Assembly: GCA_017354595.1 (NCBI GenBank)
Contig: JAFMQQ010000098.1
Location: forward strand, 1 to 8,636
Direction of reading: 5' to 3'
Length of the DNA stretch: 8,636 nucleotides
Origin: Micromonosporaceae bacterium
GTDB lineage: Bacteria > Actinomycetota > Actinomycetes > Mycobacteriales > Micromonosporaceae
The notes under the pieces were generated by a model. That model saw only the letters and a list, made by a program, of their open reading frames with translations, made no database searches and was not told the DNA's origin. Positions 1 to 5,058 of this stretch are shown here, one piece after another. Positions within the stretch are counted from its first letter, which is position 1; every line of letters begins with the position of its first letter. The translations under genes and the position numbers were made by a program.

Positions 1-31
1 GTCCCTCGCCCGCGCGCCGCCACCCGCGCAT
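1..31 (-). CDS. Possible first codons of a further gene (cut by window edge)
   Basis: An ATG at 31-29 is preceded by GAGGG with a 6-base gap, and the frame (MRGWRRAGEG) stays open to the window edge. In many actinomycetes priA, the primosomal helicase gene, follows metK, so a gene is expected near here. Ten codons are too few to recognise it, and the codons are not diagnostic. A GTG at 38-36 opens another possible frame. This is a placeholder only. Confidence 0.2.
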   Translation of the reverse strand, partial: MRGWRRAGEG

Positions 32-120
32 TCTGCACCCTCAGTGCGGCGCGCCGAGTGCTCGCCCGCTGATCAAGTGGCGGTAAGGCAGGGCCCGCTC
101 AGCTCTCGCCTGCAAGGGCC

Positions 121-167
121 ACCGGGAACGCCGCGTGCCCGAGGCACGCAAGCGACCGGGAACGCCG
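121..167. repeat. 13-bp direct repeat flanking the post-metK hairpin
   Basis: ACCGGGAACGCCG occurs exactly at 121-133 and again at 155-167, a period of 34 bp, with the perfect hairpin between the copies. The arrangement could be a duplicated terminator fragment or the remnant of a small repeat element. No further copy was noticed in the window. Confidence 0.55.
133..149 (-). terminator. Candidate hairpin terminator after metK
   Basis: GCGTGCC-TCG-GGCACGC forms a perfect 7-bp stem with a 3-base loop, about 50 bases past the metK stop. No run of T follows, so it is not a classical intrinsic terminator. Actinomycetes often use hairpins without a T tract. A second inverted repeat nearer the stop (GGCAGG at 191-196 with CCTGCC at 167-172) has an 18-base loop and is weaker. 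Confidence 0.35.
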
Positions 168-201
168 GCAGGAGGACGCCGAGCCGGCCGCCTGCCCCAC
201 G

Positions 202-1395
202 CTAAGAGCTGGCGACGGATTTCAGATCGGCGACGCGGTCGGTGCGCTCCCAGGTGAACTGCGGCAGTTCCCGGCCGAAGTGCCCGTAGGCGGCGGTCTC
301 CTGGAAGATCGGGCGCAGCAGGTCCAGATCCCGGATGATCGCCGCCGGGCGCAGGTCGAAGACCTGGTTGATGGCGGCCTCGATCCGCTCCACCGGTACC
401 GTCTCGGTGCCGAAGGTCTCGACGAACAGCGAGACCGGCTTCGCCTTGCCGATCGCGTACGCCACCTGCGCCTCGCACCGCTCCGCCAGCCCGGCCGCGA
501 CCACGTTCTTGGCAACCCAGCGCATCGCGTACGCCGCCGAACGGTCCACCTTGGACGGATCCTTGCCGGAGAACGCGCCACCGCCGTGCCGGGCGTACCC
601 GCCGTAGGTGTCCACGATGATCTTCCGGCCGGTCAGCCCGGCGTCACCCATCGGCCCACCGATCTCGAACCGGCCGGTCGGGTTGACCAGCAGCCGGTAC
701 CCGTCGGTGGCCAGGCCCAGCCCCTCCAGCTCCGGAGCGATCACGTGCTCGCGGACGTCCGGAGTCAGCAGGGTGTCCAGCGAGATGTCCGGCGCGTGCT
801 GGCTGGAGACGACCACGGTGTCCAGCCGTACCGGCCTCAGCCCGTCGTACTCCACCGTCACCTGGGTCTTGCCGTCCGGGCGCAGGTACGGGATGGTCCC
901 GTCCTTGCGCACCGCGGACAGCCGGCGGGCCAGCCGGTGCGCCAGCGCGATCGGCAACGGCATCAACTCCGGCGTCTCCGAGCAGGCAAAGCCGAACATC
1001 ATGCCCTGGTCGCCGGCGCCCTGCGAATCCAGCATGTGGTCGGACTCGCCCGAACGCAGCTCGATCGCCGACTCCACGCCCTGCGCGATGTCCGGGGACT
1101 GCGAGCCGATCGAGATGTTCACCCCACACGACGCGCCGTCGAAGCCCTTCTTCGACGAGTCGTACCCGATGCGCAGGATCGTCTCGCGGACGATCGACGG
1201 GATGTCCGCGTACGCGTTGGTGGTCACCTCGCCGGCCACGTGCACCTGGCCAGTCGTGATCAGTGTCTCCACCGCCACCCGGCTGCGCGGGTCGGCACCG
1301 ATGAGCGCATCGAGCACGCCGTCGCTGATCTGGTCAGCGATCTTGTCCGGGTGCCCCTCGGTCACCGACTCCGAGGTGAACAGTCGTCGTGCCAC
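202..1395 (-). CDS. metK: S-adenosylmethionine synthetase (methionine adenosyltransferase)
   Basis: MetK makes SAM from methionine and ATP in the cytoplasm, releasing phosphate and pyrophosphate. SAM is the cell's methyl donor and also the amino donor for BioA. The 397-residue product is full length. Landmarks are SESVTEGHPDKIADQISD (8-25; His15 and Asp17 of the ATP and metal site), DGASCGVNISIGSQSPDIAQGV (86-107), the first family signature GAGDQGMMFGFA (126-137), PDGKTQV (173-179), NPTGRFEIGGPMGDAGLTGR (238-257) and the second signature GGGAFSGKDPSKVDRSAAY (271-289). The start is GTG with a strong ribosome binding site. It follows coaBC by 61 bp, so it may be read from the coaBC transcript, from its own promoter, or both. 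It is the only gene here that ends in TAG. A region of repeats follows it. Confidence 0.98.
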   Translation of the reverse strand: MARRLFTSESVTEGHPDKIADQISDGVLDALIGADPRSRVAVETLITTGQVHVAGEVTTNAYADIPSIVRETILRIGYDSSKKGFDGASCGVNISIGSQSPDIAQGVESAIELRSGESDHMLDSQGAGDQGMMFGFACSETPELMPLPIALAHRLARRLSAVRKDGTIPYLRPDGKTQVTVEYDGLRPVRLDTVVVSSQHAPDISLDTLLTPDVREHVIAPELEGLGLATDGYRLLVNPTGRFEIGGPMGDAGLTGRKIIVDTYGGYARHGGGAFSGKDPSKVDRSAAYAMRWVAKNVVAAGLAERCEAQVAYAIGKAKPVSLFVETFGTETVPVERIEAAINQVFDLRPAAIIRDLDLLRPIFQETAAYGHFGRELPQFTWERTDRVADLKSVASS

Positions 1396-1400
1396 ACCAG

Positions 1401-1408
1401 CCCCCTCT
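1401..1408 (-). promoter_or_regulatory. Ribosome binding site of metK
   Basis: AGAGGGGG lies 5 bases before the GTG at 1395 and supports that start. Confidence 0.65.
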
Positions 1409-1429
1409 TGCGATCAAGCGATTTCCGGC

Positions 1430-1435
1430 AGTCTA
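1430..1435 (-). promoter_or_regulatory. Weak candidate -10 element before metK
   Basis: TAGACT fits TANNNT and would give a leader of about 30 bases before the metK GTG. No convincing -35 lies 16-19 bp upstream, so it is a weak call. The 61-bp coaBC-metK gap is too short for a typical SAM-I riboswitch, and none is visible. Confidence 0.2.
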
Positions 1436-1456
1436 CGACAAGGTCACGAGCCGTTC

Positions 1457-2728
1457 TCACTGACCGGCTGGCGGGGCATCCAGCAGCGGTAACAGCAGAT
1501 CCCAGACCGCGTCGGCCAGCTCATCCTTGGGCCGCTCGTCGAGTTCGGTACGGGTACCATCGGCGAACAGTACGGTGGCCGCGTTGTTCGGCGTACCGAA
1601 GGCCCGGCCCGACCCGACCTCGTTGACCACGATCACATCGGCCCGCTTGCGTTCCAGCTTCGCCTTGGCGTGCTCGACCGCCGCGTGCGCCCCGGCCGGA
1701 TCCGGCGTCTCGGCGGCGAAGGCGACCAGCAGCTGCCCCGGCCGCTTGGCCCGGCCCAGTTCCGCCGCGATATCCGGGTTCTGCTTCAGGCGCAGCGTGG
1801 GCGCCGTACCGTCGTCCGCCTTCTTGATCTTCTCGGGCTGGTACGTCTCCGGCCTGAAGTCCGCGGGCGCGGCCGCCATCACCACCACATCCGCGCTCGC
1901 CGCCGCCGCCAGCGTGGCGGCCCGCAACTCCTCAGTGGTACCGACCCGGTGCAGCCGCACGCCGGCCGGGTCGGGGAGGGTGACGTTCGCCGCGACCACG
2001 GTCACCTGCGCGCCGCGGGCGACCGCGGTGCGGGCGAAGGCGTACCCCTGCCGTCCGGAGGAGTGGTTGCCCAGGAACCGCACCGGGTCCAGCGGTTCCC
2101 GGGTACCGCCAGCGGTGACCAGCACCCGCCGGCCGGCCAGATCGGCGCGGGGCATCCCGCTTCCCGGCTTGGGCCTGCCCTCCCGGGGCGCGCTGTGGCG
2201 CAGCAGCACCCGGGCGAGCTCGAAGATCTCGGCCGGCTCCGGCAGCCGACCCGGGCCGGTATCGGCGCCGGTGAGCCGGCCGGTCGCCGGCTCGACCACG
2301 ATCGCGCCCCGGTCGCGCAGCATGGCCACGTTGGCCACGGTCGCCGGGTGCCGCCACATCTCGGTGTGCATCGCCGGCGCATACAGCACCGGGCAGGTCG
2401 CGGTCAGCAGGATGTTGCCGAGCAGGTCGTCGGCGAGCCCGTGGGCCGCCCGGGCGAGCAGGTCGGCCGTGGCCGGTACGACCAGTACCAGGTCCGCCTC
2501 GCGCCCGAGCCGCACATGCGGCACCTGGTACGCCTGCGACCAGACATCGGTACTGACCGGCTGGCCGGAGAGAGCCGCCCAGGTGGGCTCGCCCACGAAG
2601 CGCAGCGCGGCGTCGGTGGGTACCACGCGGACCCGGTGTCCCGACTCGGTCAACAGGCGGAGCAGTTCGCAGGCCTTGTATGCGGCGATACCACCGCCGA
2701 CGCCGAGCACTACCGACGGCGGCGCCAA
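1457..2728 (-). CDS. coaBC: Bifunctional phosphopantothenoylcysteine decarboxylase / phosphopantothenate-cysteine ligase
   Basis: CoaBC carries out two successive steps to coenzyme A. The CoaB part joins cysteine to 4'-phosphopantothenate using CTP, and the FMN-dependent CoaC part then decarboxylates the product to 4'-phosphopantetheine. The 423-residue length is usual for the fusion. The CoaC flavoprotein domain (about 5-180) shows GVGGGIAAYKACELLRLL (9-26), the catalytic histidine in PHVRLG (His71), VVPATADLLARAAHGLADDL (83-102), PAMHTEMW (118-125) and TGADTGPGRLPEP (153-165). The CoaB domain (about 195-415) shows VTAGGTREPLDPVRFLGNHS (204-223), AAAPADFRPE, EKIKK (299-303) and VNEVGSGRAFGTPNN. 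Two CoaC positions differ from E. coli: His121 replaces the active-site Asn of PxMNxxMW, and the flap lacks a cysteine. I recall the same in other actinobacteria, so the enzyme is probably active. The start is TTG at 2728, seven bases after rpoZ; GTG at 2710 would give a shorter product. Confidence 0.95.
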   Translation of the reverse strand: MAPPSVVLGVGGGIAAYKACELLRLLTESGHRVRVVPTDAALRFVGEPTWAALSGQPVSTDVWSQAYQVPHVRLGREADLVLVVPATADLLARAAHGLADDLLGNILLTATCPVLYAPAMHTEMWRHPATVANVAMLRDRGAIVVEPATGRLTGADTGPGRLPEPAEIFELARVLLRHSAPREGRPKPGSGMPRADLAGRRVLVTAGGTREPLDPVRFLGNHSSGRQGYAFARTAVARGAQVTVVAANVTLPDPAGVRLHRVGTTEELRAATLAAAASADVVVMAAAPADFRPETYQPEKIKKADDGTAPTLRLKQNPDIAAELGRAKRPGQLLVAFAAETPDPAGAHAAVEHAKAKLERKRADVIVVNEVGSGRAFGTPNNAATVLFADGTRTELDERPKDELADAVWDLLLPLLDAPPAGQ

Positions 2729-2735
2729 GGTGCCG

Positions 2736-2993
2736 TCAGCCCTCGGTGGGCTCGGCGACCAGCAGGCCGGCGTTGATTTCGCGCAGCGCGATCGAGAGCG
2801 GCTTCTCCTGCGGTGTCGTCTCGACCAGCGGGCCGACGTACTCCAGCAGTCCCTCACCGAGCTGGCTGTAGTACGCATTGACCTGGCGGGCGCGCTTCGC
2901 GGCGAAGATGACCAGCGCGTATTTGGAGGTCGTCTTCTCCAGCAGCTCGTCGATCGGCGGATTGGTGATGCCTTCGGGGCTCGCGACGGTCAC
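2736..2993 (-). CDS. rpoZ: DNA-directed RNA polymerase omega subunit
   Basis: Omega is the small RNA polymerase subunit that clamps the beta-prime subunit and aids assembly of the core enzyme. The 85-residue product reads MTVASPEGITNPPIDELL and continues with EKTTSKYALVIFAAKRARQV (19-38), the conserved omega core, then NAYYSQLGEGLLEYVGPLV (39-57) and KPLSIALREINAGLL (65-79). The length fits actinobacterial omega (about 85-110). The GTG at 2993 is chosen for its GAGGA; the TTG at 3005 would add four residues. It follows gmk by 33 bp and precedes coaBC by 7 bp, so one transcript is likely. The gmk-rpoZ pairing is widespread in bacteria. The 33-bp gap is unusually AT-rich for this DNA and contains a tandem 8-bp repeat. 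Confidence 0.96.
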   Translation of the reverse strand: MTVASPEGITNPPIDELLEKTTSKYALVIFAAKRARQVNAYYSQLGEGLLEYVGPLVETTPQEKPLSIALREINAGLLVAEPTEG

Positions 2994-2998
2994 GGCGG

Positions 2999-3003
2999 TC
3001 CTC
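2999..3003 (-). promoter_or_regulatory. Ribosome binding site of rpoZ
   Basis: GAGGA lies 5 bases before the GTG at 2993. This favours that start over the in-frame TTG at 3005, which overlaps the site and has no good ribosome binding site of its own. Confidence 0.6.
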
Positions 3004-3006
3004 AAG

Positions 3007-3025
3007 AATTGGTGAGCAATTGGTG
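3007..3025 (-). repeat. Tandem direct repeat CACCAATT in the gmk-rpoZ gap
   Basis: Two exact copies of CACCAATT (minus strand; 3018-3025 and 3007-3014) are spaced 3 bases apart, a period of 11 bp or about one helical turn. They lie 14 bases or more upstream of the rpoZ start. Such spacing would allow a protein to bind both copies on one DNA face, but two short copies could also be chance or a small duplication. Confidence 0.4.
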
Positions 3026-3026
3026 G

Positions 3027-3653
3027 TCAGGAGTTGTGCGTCAACGGTTCGCATGGGCGGGCCCGCCCCGGGCGGGCCAAGGGCAGACAACCCATCAACT
3101 CTAGCAGCCGGTCGGCCGCCCGCTCGACGGAGTCGTTGACCACCGTGATATCGAACTCCGGCTCGGCGGCCAGCTCCTCGTCCGCGTGCGCGAGGCGCAG
3201 CCGCAGCGTCTCCGGGTCCTCAGTGCCCCGGCCGGCGAGCCGGCGCTTCAGTTCGGCGACGCTCGGTGGGGCGAGGAAGACCAGCAGCGCAGCGGGCATC
3301 TGGCGGCGTACCTGCCGGGCTCCCTGCAGGTCGATCTTGAGCAGCGCCGGCCGGCCGGCGCGCAGCCGCTGTTCCACCGGGGCACGCGGAGTGCCGTACA
3401 GGTTGCCGGCGAACTCGGCCCACTCGAGCAGCTGACCGCTCTCGGCCAGCCGCCGGAACTCGGCCCGGTCCACGAAGTGGTAGTGCACACCGTCGATCTC
3501 GTAGTCGCGCCGACGACGCGTGGTGACCGACACCGAGAGCCAGACCCAGGGCGAGCGCGCCCGGATCTCCTCGATCACGCTGTCCTTGCCCACTCCCGAG
3601 GGGCCGGACAGGACCGTGAGGCGGGTCGCCGGGCGCGCGTCGTCGTTGCTCAC
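3027..3653 (-). CDS. gmk: Guanylate kinase
   Basis: Gmk phosphorylates GMP (and dGMP) to GDP with ATP, a necessary step to GTP and dGTP in the cytoplasm. With the start chosen here the product has 208 residues, the same as in M. tuberculosis. It shows the P-loop GPSGVGKD (17-24), SVTTRRRRDYEIDGVHYHF (42-60) of the GMP-binding region, EWAEFAGNLYGTPRAPV (77-93), LLKIDLQGARQVRRQMP (104-120), VFLAPPS (125-131) and RLAGRGTEDPE (138-148) of the lid. Two GTG starts are possible. The one at 3680 overlaps the mihF stop as GTGA and adds nine residues (MIRTGYKQA). The one at 3653 leaves a 23-bp gap and gives the more typical N-terminus MSNDDARP. Neither has a strong Shine-Dalgarno sequence. I prefer 3653 for family length, but the coupled start cannot be excluded. 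The C-terminal ~20 residues are basic and not conserved. Confidence 0.95.
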   Translation of the reverse strand: MSNDDARPATRLTVLSGPSGVGKDSVIEEIRARSPWVWLSVSVTTRRRRDYEIDGVHYHFVDRAEFRRLAESGQLLEWAEFAGNLYGTPRAPVEQRLRAGRPALLKIDLQGARQVRRQMPAALLVFLAPPSVAELKRRLAGRGTEDPETLRLRLAHADEELAAEPEFDITVVNDSVERAADRLLELMGCLPLARPGRARPCEPLTHNS

Positions 3654-3676
3654 TGCTTGTTTGTACCCCGTCCGGA

Positions 3677-3997
3677 TCACTTTCCGGCGGCGAACTCTCC
3701 AAGCAGCGCCTTCCGCTGCTGCTCGCCGAGGCCACGCAGGCGGCGACTGTCAGCGATCTTCAACTTTTCCATGATCTGGTTTGCCCGGATCTTCCCGATC
3801 CCGGGCAACGCTTGCAGCACGGCCGACACGCGGAGTTTTCCGACAACGTTGTCGCTCTCGGCGCGGTCAAGCACCGCTGCCAGCGTGATCTTGCCCGCCT
3901 TGAGCTGCTCCTTCAGCTCGGCGCGGGCCTTGCGGATCTCCGCCGCCTTCTCCAGCGCGGCGGCACGCAGTTCGGGGCTCAAATCAGGGAGCGGCAC
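3677..3997 (-). CDS. mihF: Integration host factor, actinobacterial type (mIHF/sIHF)
   Basis: mIHF is a nucleoid-associated DNA-binding protein of actinobacteria, unrelated to the HU-like IHF of E. coli. It was found as the host factor for mycobacteriophage L5 integration, and in Streptomyces (sIHF) it affects nucleoid structure, sporulation and antibiotic production. The 106-residue product has a charged N-terminal helix rich in Ala, Arg, Lys and Glu (8-36). A helix-two-turn-helix-like core follows, with LQALPGIGKIRANQIMEKL (61-79) and RRLRGLGEQQRKALL (85-99). Both segments match the DNA-binding parts of the family, and the length matches its usual ~105. It begins at a GTG with a strong ribosome binding site, behind a 146-bp gap holding a candidate promoter. 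Its TGA stop lies just before gmk; a GTG forming GTGA with it is one possible gmk start. Some databases use the name ihf for this family. Confidence 0.95.
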   Translation of the reverse strand: MPLPDLSPELRAAALEKAAEIRKARAELKEQLKAGKITLAAVLDRAESDNVVGKLRVSAVLQALPGIGKIRANQIMEKLKIADSRRLRGLGEQQRKALLGEFAAGK

Positions 3998-4002
3998 CAG
4001 TT

Positions 4003-4008
4003 CTCCTC
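4003..4008 (-). promoter_or_regulatory. Ribosome binding site of mihF
   Basis: GAGGAG lies 5 bases before the GTG at 3997. It is the strongest Shine-Dalgarno sequence in the window and fixes this start, in keeping with a highly expressed nucleoid protein. Confidence 0.75.
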
Positions 4009-4032
4009 GGGTCCATCTTGCGCCGGCGCGGG

Positions 4033-4063
4033 GTGCGACGACGCACGTGAAGGGTGGTACGTG
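4033..4063 (-). promoter_or_regulatory. Leader of mihF with two alternative hairpins
   Basis: Within the likely 5' leader of mihF, the transcript can form GTGCG-TCGT-CGCAC (4033-4046), a perfect 5-bp stem with a 4-base loop. Alternatively it can form CACGT with ACGTG (arms 4059-4063 and 4044-4048), with a 10-base loop. The arms share bases 4044-4046, so the two cannot form together. The octamer CCCCGCGC also occurs on both sides of the region. Short stems like these arise by chance in GC-rich DNA, so a regulatory role is only a suggestion. Confidence 0.25.
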
Positions 4064-4083
4064 TGTGGTTCCCAGCGCGGGGA

Positions 4084-4112
4084 AAACTAGCCGCCAGCGA
4101 CGTTTTGAGCAA
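4084..4112 (-). promoter_or_regulatory. Candidate promoter of the mihF-gmk-rpoZ group
   Basis: In the 146-bp gap between pyrF and mihF, TTGCTC (4107-4112) and TAGTTT (4084-4089) are separated by exactly 17 bp. They resemble the housekeeping sigma-factor hexamers TTGACA and TANNNT of actinomycetes. The start point would fall near 4077, giving a leader of about 80 bases. The region is more AT-rich than its surroundings. This is a motif match only; no other pair in the gap looked better. It fits the expectation that the abundant mIHF protein has its own promoter inside the long gene run. Confidence 0.45.
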
Positions 4113-4143
4113 CGCTATCCGGCAAGATCGCGGAAGTTTCTCG

Positions 4144-4983
4144 TCATCTGTCGGACATGAGGACGTTGTGGCACACAGTCCGAACCCGATCGACTGCGGC
4201 CCGCAGATCTTCGATCCCCGGGCCGGCGGCCAACACCTCGCGTGAGTATGACGGCAACACTCCGGAGAGGCCCGACCCGAACACCGTACGCAAACCTTCA
4301 GCGGTACCGCCCTGCGCGCCAAGCCCCGGAGCGAGGATCGGTCCATTGACATTCGTGAAATCGTGGTCGGTCGCGCCGATGGTCGCACCGACCACCACAC
4401 CGATGCTACCCAGCGGCCGTACACCCGCGTTGACCTGCGCAACGTCGTCGAGGATGGCCTGCGCGACGGTGCGCCCATCGGCCCGCCGGGCGTGCTGGAG
4501 CCCGGCCGCCTCGGGGTTGGAGGAGAGCGTCACGACGAAGACTCCGGCCCCGGTGGCGAGCGCCCGGTCGATCATCGGGTGGAGCGAGCCGAAGCCGAGA
4601 TAGGGACTCACCGTAATCGCGTCGGCGCGCAACGCGGCCTCTGGATCGAGGTACGCGTATGCGTACGCCGTCGCTGTAGATCCGATATCTCCCCTTTTCA
4701 CATCGAGGAGCACCAGTGCCCCGGCCTCCCGCAACTGTCGGAAAGTTGACTCAAGCACGGCGAGCCCAGCGGAGCCGAAACGCTCGAAGAATGCCGACTG
4801 CGGCTTGATCACCGCGACCCGGTCGGCGAGCGCCGCGACCACCCCCTCGCAGAAGCTGGCCAGCCCGTGCGGGCTGTCAGGCAGCCCCCAGGCGGCCAGC
4901 AGCTCGGGGTGTGGGTCGAGCCCTACACAGAGTCGGCCGCGCCGCTCTGTGGCCGCCACAAGCCGTTCGCCGAAGGTCTCCAT
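4144..4983 (-). CDS. pyrF: Orotidine-5'-phosphate decarboxylase (group 2, mycobacterial type)
   Basis: PyrF decarboxylates OMP to UMP, the last step of de novo pyrimidine synthesis, in the cytoplasm without a cofactor. The product has 279 residues, close to the ~275 of the mycobacterial-type family and longer than the ~245-residue E. coli form. The catalytic D-x-K-x-x-D-I element is LLDVKRGDIGSTATAY (92-107), with Asp94, Lys96 and Asp99. Other family landmarks are CVGLDPHPELLAAWG (19-33), KPQSAFFERFG (60-70), SPYLGFGSLHPMID, VVTLSSNPEAAGLQ, GSIGVVVGATIG, PGLGAQGG and LPSYSREVLAAGPG. It is the only gene here with an ATG start. GGGGAG lies 4 bases upstream. A 75-bp gap separates it from bioA, so it is less tightly coupled than the preceding three genes. 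The gap holds the 8-bp repeat GGAGCGAG twice (4984-4991 and 4999-5006), the nearer copy lying in the ribosome binding site. Confidence 0.97.
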   Translation of the reverse strand: METFGERLVAATERRGRLCVGLDPHPELLAAWGLPDSPHGLASFCEGVVAALADRVAVIKPQSAFFERFGSAGLAVLESTFRQLREAGALVLLDVKRGDIGSTATAYAYAYLDPEAALRADAITVSPYLGFGSLHPMIDRALATGAGVFVVTLSSNPEAAGLQHARRADGRTVAQAILDDVAQVNAGVRPLGSIGVVVGATIGATDHDFTNVNGPILAPGLGAQGGTAEGLRTVFGSGLSGVLPSYSREVLAAGPGIEDLRAAVDRVRTVCHNVLMSDR

Positions 4984-4987
4984 CTCG

Positions 4988-4993
4988 CTCCCC
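4988..4993 (-). promoter_or_regulatory. Ribosome binding site of pyrF
   Basis: GGGGAG lies 4 bases before the ATG at 4983. A second, more distant GGAG lies in the upstream copy of the GGAGCGAG repeat (4999-5006). Confidence 0.6.
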
Positions 4994-5058
4994 TATCCCT
5001 CGCTCCGCTTGAGACGCTTCCTCCCGTCGAGGCCGCGGCCGGCAGCCGCCCCCGCCGG

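Noticed and set aside
41..478. Minus-strand open frame overlapping the metK 3' end and running past it
   Set aside because: Most of it is metK in another frame. The translation is Arg/Gly/Pro-rich without family features, and it lacks a credible start.
1396..1456. SAM riboswitch before metK
   Set aside because: The gap is only 61 bp with no SAM-I, SAM-II or SAM-IV-like core that I can recognise.
280..1626. Long plus-strand open frame (448 codons) opposite metK and the end of coaBC
   Set aside because: It runs antisense to a certain gene. Its product is rich in Arg, His and Val with no recognisable motif. Open antisense frames are expected in GC-rich coding DNA.
2729..2878. In-frame extension upstream of coaBC
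   Set aside because: It overlaps rpoZ, is Arg/Ser-rich and is unlike the flavoprotein fold, which begins right after the TTG at 2728.
3984..4016. Short upstream frame (MDPRRTGAAP) overlapping the mihF start
   Set aside because: The ATG has no Shine-Dalgarno sequence, and the strong GAGGAG serves the mihF GTG. The ten codons look accidental.
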